Of a stretch of 64,000 nt of DNA, positions 8,607-17,425 are shown piece by piece; the stretch's first letter is position 1; every line of letters begins with the position of its first letter. This DNA comes from Bradyrhizobium erythrophlei (GTDB taxonomy: Bacteria; Pseudomonadota; Alphaproteobacteria; Rhizobiales; Xanthobacteraceae). The position numbers and the translations under genes are program-made. A model generated the notes under the pieces. That model was not told the origin of the DNA and did no database searches. It saw only the letters and a list, made by a program, of their open reading frames with translations. The stretch covers positions 1,798,001 through 1,862,000 of the forward strand of contig NZ_LT670817.1 of NCBI RefSeq assembly GCF_900129425.1, read 5' to 3'.

Positions 8607-9979
8607 TCCTCCGCCGCTCATTCATCGCTGCTCTGGTGCCCGGACTTCTGGTCGCGGGCTTTTACGGGCGCGTCATGGCTTTTCCGGTCGACGGCGATCA
8701 GACGACATTGCCCGCAAAAACCGAACTCAACGAAGACGCGCTCGACAAGCCACGCGAAGTATTCCGGTCTGACATCGCCGGCGGCAAGTCGTACTTGGTC
8801 AATCTCGGCAATCTGGCCTTCAGTTCGCCCGGAATTCTCGGCGGGGTGGCCCGGCAGGCCGGCTTGAGTTGCGGTACCTGCCATGTCAACGGCGCGGGAA
8901 ACGCCAAGTTCTTCGTGCCAAAGATGTCGACGCGCCCGGGCAATTTCGACACCACCGGTCCGCTGTTCAATCCGAAGGCGGACAATTTTGTGCTCGATCC
9001 CGTGAGGATCCCGAGCCTGCGCGGTGCACGCTATCTTGCGCCCTATGGCCAGGACGGCCGCATGGCGTCGCTGCGGGATTTCGTCCGCAATGTCGTCGTC
9101 AATGAGTTTGCCGGGCCCGAACCGGCGCCGGTTATCCTCGACGCGATCGTCGCCTACATCCAGGACATCGACTTCCTGAACAATCCCAGTCTCGGTCCCG
9201 GCGGGCGATTGATCGGAAAGATCAGCGAATCGGAGCGTCGCGGCGAGGCGTTGTTCATGAAGCCGTTCCCGCACGATCCGAATCTGAGTTGCGCCGGCTG
9301 TCATGTTCCCTCGGGCGCCTTCGTCGATCATCAGCAACATGACGTCGGCTCCGGCGGTCTTTTCAAGACACCGACGCTGCGCAACGCGGATTTCAACGCG
9401 CCGTATTTCCACGATGGCCGCTTCGACAGCTATGATCAGGTGGTGGCGCATTTCGATCGCGTATTCGATCTCGGCCTCTCTGCACAGGATCGACAGGATC
9501 TCGTGGCCTACCTCACCGCCGTGGGCGACGGTACGCAACCATATGAGCGCGAAGGCGCGGGGGCATCGATGAAGGAAATCAACGATTTCACCACCGTCCT
9601 CGCGACGGCGATTCCGGCAGGCGACAAGGATATCGTCGCGCTGGCGGTCGACACCATCGGCAATGAATTGCGAGAATTGACCGAAGATTATCCCGACCGG
9701 AAGAACACCAGCGTGTCGGGCGGCGAGCAGCAGCGTGTCTTGGCGCGCACGGCTCTTAAGGAACTCGTTCTCACCTTGCGACGGATCGATATGGCCGTCG
9801 CGGACGGCCGGACCACTGACGCGGCGGCGGATTACAGGAATTATCGTTATCTGATGGCCGCCGCGGTGCCCGCGCTGCTGGCCAGCGCCGAACCGTGGTC
9901 GTTGTTCAATCCCGCGGTGCATGATTCGCATTACGCGGCGCTACGGCAGGTGATGCAGTCGAGGCATATGTCGCACTGA
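8603..9979 (+). CDS. Di-heme cytochrome c peroxidase / MauG-like protein
   Basis: Periplasmic di-heme protein of 458 residues with a signal peptide and two heme c sites, CGTCH (residues 90-94) and CAGCH (near 231). The surrounding sequence (TPTLRNADFNAPYFHDGRF) is typical of the CcpA/MauG superfamily. A C-terminal helical extension of about 130 residues, after the region around residue 320, has no heme site and could carry a second function. It overlaps the imelysin-like gene by four bases, which suggests a redox role coupled to that protein, for example metal oxidation. This role is inferred. Confidence 0.85.
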   Translation: MILRRSFIAALVPGLLVAGFYGRVMAFPVDGDQTTLPAKTELNEDALDKPREVFRSDIAGGKSYLVNLGNLAFSSPGILGGVARQAGLSCGTCHVNGAGNAKFFVPKMSTRPGNFDTTGPLFNPKADNFVLDPVRIPSLRGARYLAPYGQDGRMASLRDFVRNVVVNEFAGPEPAPVILDAIVAYIQDIDFLNNPSLGPGGRLIGKISESERRGEALFMKPFPHDPNLSCAGCHVPSGAFVDHQQHDVGSGGLFKTPTLRNADFNAPYFHDGRFDSYDQVVAHFDRVFDLGLSAQDRQDLVAYLTAVGDGTQPYEREGAGASMKEINDFTTVLATAIPAGDKDIVALAVDTIGNELRELTEDYPDRKNTSVSGGEQQRVLARTALKELVLTLRRIDMAVADGRTTDAAADYRNYRYLMAAAVPALLASAEPWSLFNPAVHDSHYAALRQVMQSRHMSH

Positions 9980-10429
9980 GGTCCACGAGGCTGTTCGGCT
10001 CCGATCGATCAGGACTTGGCGCTATTCTTCTGTTCGGCGCGGTTTCCTCGTGCGAACCGGCGTCCAGACGCATCAAATGCGTCGCTCGAAATGCCGGAGC
10101 AGATCACGATCCGATTCAATCTGGATCATGATCTGGAGCGTTGCGGCAGCACAAAGATCGCGTTGCCGCCTGAGAAAATCATGTCGCCGCAAAGAATTGA
10201 CCGCTGTCGGATCAACGAGGTTCGACCTTGCAGGATCATGCCCGCGTTCGCTGGTCCAATGCCGACGCGCACGTTGCCAGTGTTCACGAGAAAAATGAGC
10301 GCCAATGAAAGAGTAGTCCGCTTTACAAAAATTATTTTTCATCGCGCCGGCAAGTTCTTCAGCGAAAGAATTTTGGAGGCTTCTGAATTTATTTCAGCGC
10401 ATTCACAACATCGATATGCCTGCGTCATG
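9980..10429. other. Non-coding gap before phosphoesterase 1
   Basis: About 450 bases without a convincing gene. The longest open frame (10016-10441) has no recognisable domain and no good ribosome site, so it is not called. The gap contains an inverted repeat at 10102-10133, and the stretch 10320-10400 is AT-rich, as expected near a promoter. Confidence 0.5.
10102..10133. repeat. Intergenic inverted repeat (11-base arms, one mismatch)
   Basis: GATCACGATCC and GGATCATGATC form a stem of 11 base pairs with one mismatch around the loop GATTCAATCT. It looks like one of the short palindromic intergenic elements common in Bradyrhizobium-type genomes, or a transcript-end hairpin without a T tract. 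I cannot tell which from one copy. Confidence 0.45.
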
Positions 10430-10457
10430 TTGACCCACTAAGTAGTGCTACGCTAAT
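10430..10457 (+). promoter_or_regulatory. Candidate promoter with palindromic operator for phosphoesterase 1
   Basis: TTGACC at 10430-10435 is followed after 16 bases by GCTAAT, a fair sigma70-like pair. The spacer holds the palindrome CACTA-AG-TAGTG (10436-10447), placed where a repressor would block polymerase. The phosphoesterase start codon is about 20 bases downstream. The -10 match is only moderate. Confidence 0.4.
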
Positions 10458-10476
10458 TCAACCTCTGGGGTCGACA

Positions 10477-12540
10477 ATGAAACCGACGTTCAATTTGAAA
10501 AGAAGATGGCGGGTCACCACCGCGCTGTGCATCGTGTCCACGATGGCAGTCGGGACCGCGAGCTATGCTGCCACGAACTGGGGCCGAAGCAGCTGGGATT
10601 TGCGTTCGCATTCCGACCGCTCCCATGGCGGCAACGGTGAGAACAATAACGGCAACAACAACCATGGTGATGACGGCAAGAACCAGAACACGGCTAAGAC
10701 CGCTTCGCCGATCAAGCACGTCATTATCCTGATCGGTGAAAACCGCGGCCTGGATCACACCTTCGGTGTCTACAAGCCGAAGGGCAGGGGTGAGACCATC
10801 TCCAACCTGCTGTCGAAGGGCATTGTCAACGAAGACGGCACACCGGGCCCGAACTTCGCTCAGGCGCAGCAATACTCGGTCGCCGCGCAGCCGTCCTACT
10901 ACATCGGCGCTCCGGCTATCGCCAAGTCGCCCTACAGCGCGGCCAACGCGATGCCGCAGCCCAACACCAACGGCACCCCGACCGCGCAGAGCGACACCGG
11001 TGCTCCGTTCAATACGATCACCGAAGCGCACGTCGAACAAGACATCAATCCGGCGGACGCCGACATCCTGACGACCGGCGCCAGCGGCTTGCCGACCGGC
11101 GTTCAAGACACCCGCGTTCCCGGCGCCGGCACGCTGACGGGACCGTTCCCGCTGCAGGGGCCCCAGCTCACCGACGACGACTACACCGGCGACACCACGC
11201 ACCGCTTCTACCAGGATTGGCAGCAAGACGATTGCAGCGCCGCCGGCGCGACCAAGAGCAACACTTCAGGCTGTCTGGCAGACCTGTTCCCGTTCGTGAT
11301 GGCGACCTACTCGTCGGGCAACAAGAGCATGGGCAACTCGATGGGATTCTACAATGCGGAGCAGGAGCAGGCTCCGGTCCTGAAGCAGCTGGCTGATCGC
11401 TTCACCTTAGGCGACAACTTCCATCAGTCGTTCCATGGCGGCACCGGCGCCAACCACTTCATGCTTGGCACCGGCGACGCAGCCTTCTGGAGCGATGGCA
11501 AGGGCAACCCGATCAAGCCGCCAGCGAACATGATCGCGAACCCGAATCCGGTCTCGGGCACTGTCAATGCGTACACGGCCGACAATAACTTCAGCGCCTG
11601 CGCTGACGTGTTCCAGCCCGGCGTCGGGCCGATCGTGAGCTACCTGGAGAACCTGCCTTACGCGGCAGAGCCGAACTGTCAGCCCAACCACTACTACATG
11701 CTCGACAACACCAACCCCGGCTACCTGCCGAACGGTGCGCTGTCGGGCGCCGGCAACATCCCGCCATCGCCGGTCAGGACCATCGGCGATGCCCTGATCG
11801 AAAAGAACATTAGTTGGGCCTACTACGGTGGCGCGTATAATGATGCCGTGGCGCTATCGAACGTTGCGGTTGCGGCGAATCCGACCAGCCCAAACCTCGG
11901 CGCTGCCGCGCTTGCCGATCCGGCTCACGCTCTCGGCGTCGCCTATTGCCAGATCTGCAATCCGTTCCAGTATGCGACCTCGATCATGGCCGACCCGACT
12001 GTCCGGACGGCACATATCAAGGATACGGCTGATCTGATCACGGCGATCCAGAAAAACACCCTGCCTTCGGTGTCGTTCGGCAAGCCGGATGGTCTGCTCG
12101 ATGGTCATCCGCAGTCCTCAAAGGTCGACCTGTTCGAAGCCTACGTGCTCAACGTTCTTGGTGCGCTCGACGCCAATCCGGAGCTGAAGGCGGAGACGGC
12201 CGTGTTCGTCACCTGGGACGAAGCCGGCGGTTACTGGGACTCGGGCTTCATCCAGTCGCTCGATTTCTTCGGCGACGGACCGCGCACGCCGATCTTGATC
12301 CTCTCGCCGTATTCGACCGGCGGCAAGGTCTATCACAACTACAGCGATCATGTATCGTTGCTGAAGTTCATCGAGCGTAACTGGAACCTGAGGCCGCTCA
12401 CGAACCGCAGCCGCGACAACTTCCCCAACCCGACGTTCTCGAAGAACGCTCCGTACGTGCCGACCAACAGCCCGGCGCTTGCTGATCTGTTCGACGCGTT
12501 CGACTTCAGCCACGCGGTCACTCAGCCCTACACCGAGTGA
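10477..12540 (+). CDS. Secreted phosphoesterase 1 (phospholipase C / acid phosphatase family)
   Basis: Exported enzyme of 687 residues in the phosphoesterase family that includes bacterial phospholipase C and acid phosphatase AcpA. A signal peptide (to about residue 32) is followed by a low-complexity Gly/Asn/His/Asp linker (about 41-72). The catalytic-domain start IKHVIILIGENRGLDHTFG (79-97) has the conserved Glu-Asn and Asp-His metal-site residues. Later motifs include VFVTWDEAGGYWD and YSDHVSLLKFIERNW. It hydrolyses a phosphate ester; the substrate is unknown. Next to a type II secretion operon and a paralogue at 13713, it is a plausible secretion substrate. Confidence 0.85.
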   Translation: MKPTFNLKRRWRVTTALCIVSTMAVGTASYAATNWGRSSWDLRSHSDRSHGGNGENNNGNNNHGDDGKNQNTAKTASPIKHVIILIGENRGLDHTFGVYKPKGRGETISNLLSKGIVNEDGTPGPNFAQAQQYSVAAQPSYYIGAPAIAKSPYSAANAMPQPNTNGTPTAQSDTGAPFNTITEAHVEQDINPADADILTTGASGLPTGVQDTRVPGAGTLTGPFPLQGPQLTDDDYTGDTTHRFYQDWQQDDCSAAGATKSNTSGCLADLFPFVMATYSSGNKSMGNSMGFYNAEQEQAPVLKQLADRFTLGDNFHQSFHGGTGANHFMLGTGDAAFWSDGKGNPIKPPANMIANPNPVSGTVNAYTADNNFSACADVFQPGVGPIVSYLENLPYAAEPNCQPNHYYMLDNTNPGYLPNGALSGAGNIPPSPVRTIGDALIEKNISWAYYGGAYNDAVALSNVAVAANPTSPNLGAAALADPAHALGVAYCQICNPFQYATSIMADPTVRTAHIKDTADLITAIQKNTLPSVSFGKPDGLLDGHPQSSKVDLFEAYVLNVLGALDANPELKAETAVFVTWDEAGGYWDSGFIQSLDFFGDGPRTPILILSPYSTGGKVYHNYSDHVSLLKFIERNWNLRPLTNRSRDNFPNPTFSKNAPYVPTNSPALADLFDAFDFSHAVTQPYTE

Positions 12541-12666
12541 TCCACGGGCGATCGGGACGCCTCGTGATTTAACCTAACCGAAGTGGCGACGATCGGGCTT
12601 GATGGCCCGGTCGTTGTCGCCTTTAGTCCGACGGCCCTCATGGCGGGTTTCCCTTTTCGGGTGTTG

Positions 12667-13377
12667 ATGATGGGCAAAGGCCCCCTGATTGTTTTGCCAT
12701 CCAACCGGCCGTGGTTGAGTGTGCTTGCTCTCGCCGCCTTTTTGTTCTGCGGCTGCGGTGCGGCGCCCGCGCAGCAGTTTTCCGCCGATCTTGCCATCGC
12801 GCGGGACGGTGGTGCAGCGGCGCCCGCAGGCAAGGTGCACGTTTTCAGTGAAAAGGTGCGAATTGAAACGCCGGAATTCGCCGGCGGCTTTTTCCTGATC
12901 GACGGAGCGAAGCCAGCCGCTTTTTTTGTGCGGCCGGCCGCTGGGATATTTATGGACGCCCGTCAATCGAGCCGCCTCACCCGGATATTGGTGCAGGTCG
13001 ATCCGGGCGATCCATGCCGGCAGTGGCAGGCTATGGCGAGCGTGGCTGGCGTCGCGGATCAGGGTGACTGGCGTTGCGAGCGCGTTGGGGAGGAGACGAT
13101 CGAGGGGCACCGCGCCGTCGCCTACCGGGCCGTTTCAGCTTCCGGCCAGGAAATCTTCGGCTGGATCGACCCGGTGCACAAATTTCCGCTGCGGATCAAG
13201 ACCGAGGACGGGGCGGTGATTACCGCCCAGAACGTTCGGGACGAGCCGCAACCCGCGCAATGGTTCGAGATTCCCCCAGGTCTCCGGAAATTCGATCCTC
13301 AGGCACTCATCCATCAAATCAAGCAAAGCGACGTGTGGGTCGCCCATGAAAACGATTCGCAGAGTCCACATCCCTAG
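12667..13377 (+). CDS. Uncharacterised exported protein
   Basis: Protein of about 236 residues that I do not recognise with certainty. The N-terminus is hydrophobic (LSVLALAAFLFCGCGAAPAQ), a signal peptide with a weak lipobox-like FCGC. The rest is beta-rich (VHVFSEKVRIETPEFAGGFF, IFGWIDPVHKFPLRIKTEDG) and recalls LolA/DUF4412-type beta-barrel carriers, but that is only a resemblance. ATG 12667 or 12670 is chosen because it gives a normal signal peptide; a GTG at 12583 is also in frame and no ribosome site decides between them. It sits between the two secreted phosphoesterases and could be a partner of either. Confidence 0.6.
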   Translation: MMGKGPLIVLPSNRPWLSVLALAAFLFCGCGAAPAQQFSADLAIARDGGAAAPAGKVHVFSEKVRIETPEFAGGFFLIDGAKPAAFFVRPAAGIFMDARQSSRLTRILVQVDPGDPCRQWQAMASVAGVADQGDWRCERVGEETIEGHRAVAYRAVSASGQEIFGWIDPVHKFPLRIKTEDGAVITAQNVRDEPQPAQWFEIPPGLRKFDPQALIHQIKQSDVWVAHENDSQSPHP

Positions 13378-13712
13378 CTTCCAACGTCCTCATCAAAAAT
13401 GTCCCCGTCGCGGTCAACGCGTCTCCGGCCGCCGGCGCGCCGTCCTTCCGCAATACCTTGAGCGCGAGCGACCGCAATACGCCTGCGCGCTTATGACCGC
13501 GCTACTGCCGAACGCGTCAGTGTTGCCGGGGCGCGGCGACGGTAGTGAAAGACTTGGTTATCTCGCGCCACCGGATCGCAATCGAATCAACCGGGGATAA
13601 AAAATGAAATGGGTTTTCAGCGAAATGCGACCTGCTGACTTCAATCCGACACAGGCCCGTCATTTGCCGCTGTTTATAAACCGTCGCGTTAACCCATCTT
13701 TTTTAGAGGAAC
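13378..13712. other. Intergenic region before phosphoesterase 2
   Basis: About 335 bases with no supported gene; the short open frames lack ribosome sites and domains. The last 60 bases become AT-rich (GTTTATAAACC at about 13672), giving a likely promoter region, and end in the ribosome site AGAGGA just before the ATG at 13713. Confidence 0.45.
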
Positions 13713-15413
13713 ATGATGAGAAAGAATCTGCTTTCCACTGTTGCGCTGTTTGCCGTCGCGGCGGCTGTTGCCGGGAGCGGTCCGGTTGCCGCTGATGATT
13801 CACATGGCAACGGCCCGGACTTCGGTCAGCACGGCAACGACGGCCATGACGGTCGCCCGCAGAACGAGGCGCGAACCGCGACCCCGATCAAGCATCTCGT
13901 GGTCATTTTCAACGAGAACCGCTCGTTTGATCATTACTTCGCCACCTACCCGAAGGCGACCAACCCGTCGGGCGAGCCGGTCTTCAAGGCGGACCGGAAT
14001 ACGCCGAACGTGAACAACCTCGCCGCGAATGCATATCTTCTGCTCAGCAATAACCCCAACTCCACCAACCCCCTCAACGGCACCAACGCCGTCAATCCGT
14101 TCCGCCTCGATCGCACGCAGGCGAACACGGCTTCTCAGAACCATTCCTATACGCCCGAGCAACAGGCCTATGACAACGGCAAGGCCGACCTCTTCCCGAA
14201 ATATACGGGCAGGGGCACGTCGGGCGGCGCCGGCGCCTTTGGCACTCCCGGCCAGGTCATGGGCTATTTCGACGGCAACACGGTCACCGGCTTGTGGAAT
14301 TATGCTCAGCACTTTGCGATGAGCGACAATGCCTATACCGACAGCTACGGTCCGTCGACCCCTGGCGCGATCAACGTGATCTCCGGCCAGACCAACGGCG
14401 TGAAGAACATCGTCGGCAATTCCTCGTCCATCAACGACGGTCAGGGCGGCCTGACGCTGATCGGTGACACCGATCCCGGTTACGACGTCTGCTCGAGCAC
14501 CACGAGCGCGGCGATCCTGACAGGCAAGAACATCGGCGATCTGCTCAACGATGCGAACCTCACCTGGGGCTCGTTCATGGGCGGCTTCAATCTGCAGGCC
14601 ACCAACACGAACGGCACCACCGGCTGCAAGCGCAGCACCAACAGCACCGTCGTCGGCGGCAACGTCACCGATTACGTTCCGCACCACGCCTGGTTCCAGT
14701 ACTACGTGTCGACCGCCAACCCGACGCATGCCCGGCCGAAGTCGGTCGCGGCTGTCGGTTACACCAAGCAGAACGGCCAGGTCGATCCCGCCAACCACGG
14801 TTATGATCTGCAGGACTTCTACGATGCGGTGAAGGCCGGCAACTACCCGGCGGTCTCGTACATCAAAATGTCGGCTTACCAGGATGGTCACGCAGGTAAT
14901 TCCGATCCGCTCGATGAGCAGGCCGGAAACCTCGAATTGATCAACTTCCTGCAGCAGCAGCCTGACTGGAAGGACACGGCCGTGATCATCACCTACGACG
15001 ACTCCGACGGCTGGTACGACCACGCCTACGCCGCGCCCACGACCGCGTCGTTCGATCCCACTGCCGACCAGGTCAATGGCCCCGGCCAGTGCGGTACCGG
15101 CACACAGCCCAATGGCTTGAACGGCAAGCCGGTTAACGGCCGCTGCGGTCCCGGCACGCGCATCCCGTTCATCGTGATCTCGCCCTTCGCGAAGCAGAAC
15201 TACGTCAGCCACGAGCGCATCTCGCAGGCCTCCGTCGTGCGCTTCATCGAAGACAACTGGCTCGACGGTCGTCGTCTTGGCGGCGGTTCGGTGGACGCCA
15301 CGGCAGGTTCGATCAAGGACATGTTCGACTTCGGGCATGGCTACCGGAACGCCGAGCTCTTCCTCGATCCGTCAACCGGCACCGAGATGCCGGACCACGG
15401 CCACGGTCACTGA
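13713..15413 (+). CDS. Secreted phosphoesterase 2 (phospholipase C family)
   Basis: Exported enzyme of 566 residues, a paralogue of the protein at 10477. Signal peptide to about residue 27, then a Gly/His/Asp/Asn-rich linker (28-52), then the catalytic start IKHLVVIFNENRSFDHYFA (59-77), closer to the family consensus than its neighbour. A second active-site segment reads VIITYDDSDGWYDHAYA. A cysteine pair, CGTGTQPNGLNGKPVNGRC, is conserved in this subgroup, and the C-terminus is His/Gly-rich (PDHGHGH). A good ribosome site (AGAGGA) precedes the ATG. The next gene, a di-heme peroxidase, starts 10 bases after the stop. Confidence 0.88.
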   Translation: MMRKNLLSTVALFAVAAAVAGSGPVAADDSHGNGPDFGQHGNDGHDGRPQNEARTATPIKHLVVIFNENRSFDHYFATYPKATNPSGEPVFKADRNTPNVNNLAANAYLLLSNNPNSTNPLNGTNAVNPFRLDRTQANTASQNHSYTPEQQAYDNGKADLFPKYTGRGTSGGAGAFGTPGQVMGYFDGNTVTGLWNYAQHFAMSDNAYTDSYGPSTPGAINVISGQTNGVKNIVGNSSSINDGQGGLTLIGDTDPGYDVCSSTTSAAILTGKNIGDLLNDANLTWGSFMGGFNLQATNTNGTTGCKRSTNSTVVGGNVTDYVPHHAWFQYYVSTANPTHARPKSVAAVGYTKQNGQVDPANHGYDLQDFYDAVKAGNYPAVSYIKMSAYQDGHAGNSDPLDEQAGNLELINFLQQQPDWKDTAVIITYDDSDGWYDHAYAAPTTASFDPTADQVNGPGQCGTGTQPNGLNGKPVNGRCGPGTRIPFIVISPFAKQNYVSHERISQASVVRFIEDNWLDGRRLGGGSVDATAGSIKDMFDFGHGYRNAELFLDPSTGTEMPDHGHGH

Positions 15414-15423
15414 TCGCGGCACG

Positions 15424-16752
15424 ATGCAGCACCGCCGCATAATGTGGCTCCTCGGCGCCGGCCTCAGTTTGGCCGGTGCCGTCTTCGCGGCCGAACCGCA
15501 AGGTTCGGCCGGCGCTAATCCACATCCAATCCACCTCGTCCGTCCGCCGGTCGCGCCCTTGTCGGCGATGGCGCAGCTCGGCCGGCAGATCTTTTACGAC
15601 ACCAGCTTGTCGTCCTCAGGCAAGCTGGCTTGCGCGTCGTGCCACAGCCCGCAGCACGCCTACGGTCCACCGACCGACGGCCAGGTCATGCTCGGCGGCC
15701 CGTCGCTGTCGCGCCAAGGCGCCCGTGCCGTTCCGTCTTTGACCTATCTGGAGCGGCAGCCGAGCTTCAGCATCGGCCCCGACGATCCGGAGGCCGAGAC
15801 CGTGGACCTGGCGCAGATGGCCGCGCTCGGCCAGCAGTCCACACGCGCGCAAAAGACCGCTACGCAGACTTCGCAGAGCGCCGCGAACATCGTTCCGCAG
15901 GGCGGCATGTTCTGGGACGGCCGTGTAGACACATTGCAGATGCAGGCGGCCGCCCCTTTGCTCGACCCGCGCGAGATGGACGGTGGCGGCATCGAAAGAG
16001 CGGTCGAGAAACTGCGTCACGCGCCGTATGCCGAGAGCTTCACGGGGCTGTTCGGCGAGAACATTTTCCAAAACCCGCAGATGCTGCTGTCCGAGGCGAT
16101 GTTCGCCGTCGCACGCTATCAGATCGAGGAGCCGGACTTTCACCCCTACACGAGCAAGTTCGATTATTGGCTGGAGGGCAAGGCCCGCCTCACCGACAGC
16201 GAAATGCGCGGCTATCGTTTGTTCAATGACCCGGAGAAAGCCAATTGCGGCGGCTGCCATATTTCGCAGCCGAGTCTCGATGGATTGCCGCCGCTCTTTA
16301 CCGATCATCAGTATGAAGCGCTGGGTGCGCCGCGCAATGCAGCACTCTCGGACAACAAGGACATCAAGTATTTCGATCTCGGGGTTTGCGGACCCATTCG
16401 CACCGACATCGCCGACCAGACGCAATATTGCGGCATGTTCCTGACGCCGACCTTGCGTAACACCGCCAGGCGCCACGCGTTCTTCCACAACGGGGTATTC
16501 CAGACGCTGCAGCAGGTGCTCGATTTCTACAATTTCCGCGACACCAACCCGGAGAAGATCTATCCGCGTGCGGCGGACGGGACGGTTCAGAAATTCAATG
16601 ACATTCCGGTGCAGTATCAGGCTTATGTCGATGTGAGCGATCCGCCCTTCAACCGGCATCTCGGTGAAACGCCAGCAATGACAGCACAGGACGAAGCCGA
16701 CATCATTGCATTCCTGAAGACCCTGAACGACGGATACAAGCCGGTGAAGTGA
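15424..16752 (+). CDS. Di-heme cytochrome c peroxidase
   Basis: Periplasmic di-heme enzyme of 442 residues with a signal peptide (to about residue 22) and two heme c sites, CASCH (70-74) and CGGCH (near 275). It has the family motifs GMFWDGRVDTLQMQAAAPLL and TPTLRNTARRHAFFHNGVF. It probably reduces hydrogen peroxide or oxidises a partner, MauG-style, in the periplasm. It begins 10 bases after phosphoesterase 2, so the two look co-transcribed, which mirrors the imelysin/peroxidase pair upstream. The start ATG at 15424 begins the signal peptide; the open frame further upstream overlaps the phosphoesterase. Confidence 0.88.
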   Translation: MQHRRIMWLLGAGLSLAGAVFAAEPQGSAGANPHPIHLVRPPVAPLSAMAQLGRQIFYDTSLSSSGKLACASCHSPQHAYGPPTDGQVMLGGPSLSRQGARAVPSLTYLERQPSFSIGPDDPEAETVDLAQMAALGQQSTRAQKTATQTSQSAANIVPQGGMFWDGRVDTLQMQAAAPLLDPREMDGGGIERAVEKLRHAPYAESFTGLFGENIFQNPQMLLSEAMFAVARYQIEEPDFHPYTSKFDYWLEGKARLTDSEMRGYRLFNDPEKANCGGCHISQPSLDGLPPLFTDHQYEALGAPRNAALSDNKDIKYFDLGVCGPIRTDIADQTQYCGMFLTPTLRNTARRHAFFHNGVFQTLQQVLDFYNFRDTNPEKIYPRAADGTVQKFNDIPVQYQAYVDVSDPPFNRHLGETPAMTAQDEADIIAFLKTLNDGYKPVK

Positions 16753-17131
16753 AACACGACGGCGCTGCCCGGCAGTGCGCGACGCTCGTGCGCAACGGCT
16801 CGCTCGCTCCGATCTTGGGGCCTCCAAATGACTGGAGGCGGACAGGGTGCACAGCGAAAGCCCGCGGTCTTAGCGGCCTGTGCTCGCCCGGTTCATAAGG
16901 TTGTGTCTGCGCGCAAGCCAGTAGTGAGGCCGCCGAAGGAATTCGCAAAGTCGCAGTTGAATGTTGGCTGCGGCCATTGCTAACACGGCGCGACTGCCTC
17001 GATGATGCATTCAACGTTTGCTGAAAGTTTGAGCCATCGCCTGAGGCTGGCCGATGTCCGTTGCTGGCGCGAAGCGGATATTCGCAAACTATCGACGTCG
17101 GTTAAGGGCACAATAGCGGAAGAGTCCTCGC
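16753..17131. other. Decayed or non-coding DNA after the peroxidase
   Basis: No supported gene. There is a small hairpin (GCCTCCA/TGGAGGC, 16820-16839) without a T tract and one copy of a dispersed repeat at 17055-17084. The segment leads into an old yellow enzyme remnant. Confidence 0.4.
17055..17084. repeat. Dispersed intergenic repeat, copy 1
   Basis: GTCCGTTGCTGG-CGCGAAGCGG-ATATTCGC matches the family seen again at 34823, 44714 and 55570 (core CCGCT-N-TGGCGCA-N-AGCGGACATT), with CCG..T/A..CGG forming a short stem. All four copies lie outside intact genes. Confidence 0.5.
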
Positions 17132-17425
17132 CTGCACATCACGCATAGCGGCGACGAGCTGCTGCTGGGCGACATACGCAGGCTGTGGAAGCACCCACTG
17201 ATCCTGAACCGGCCCGGTCGTCCGCGCGACCAGATCGGCGCTGACATGGCTTCGGGGTTGGCCGATCTGGAAGCCTACGGCCAGATGGTCCTTGCCAACC
17301 CGGATTTCGTCGCACGGTTGAAGACCAGTACGCCGATGAACGAAGCGGATCGCGCCACCTTCTTTGGCGGCGCCGCGCAGGGCTATACCGACTATCCCGC
17401 GCTTGAGGCGGCCGCGGCCGCGTAA
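17132..17425 (+). pseudogene. C-terminal remnant of an old yellow enzyme (NADH:flavin oxidoreductase)
   Basis: The frame ending at TAA 17423-17425 encodes an unmistakable tail of the alkene-reductase group of old yellow enzymes: RRLWKHPLILNRPG, then GLADLEAYGQMVLANPDF, then MNEADRATFF and QGYTDYPAL. Only about 90 of roughly 360 residues remain, there is no start codon, and the FMN-binding barrel is gone. It lies in a 1.4 kb decayed stretch, so a deletion removed most of the gene. Confidence 0.75.

Noticed and set aside
10016..10441. Open frame of 141 codons before phosphoesterase 1
   Set aside because: No recognisable domain, mixed composition, no good ribosome site, and it spans the inverted repeat and promoter-like region.
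13800..15338. 512-codon open frame on the reverse strand opposite phosphoesterase 2
   Set aside because: Shadow of a high-GC gene; the forward frame has clear phosphoesterase motifs and a signal peptide, while the reverse one shows only Arg/Val/Gly-rich filler.
16820..16839. Hairpin GCCTCCA/TGGAGGC as terminator of the peroxidase gene
   Set aside because: Only seven base pairs and no T tract.
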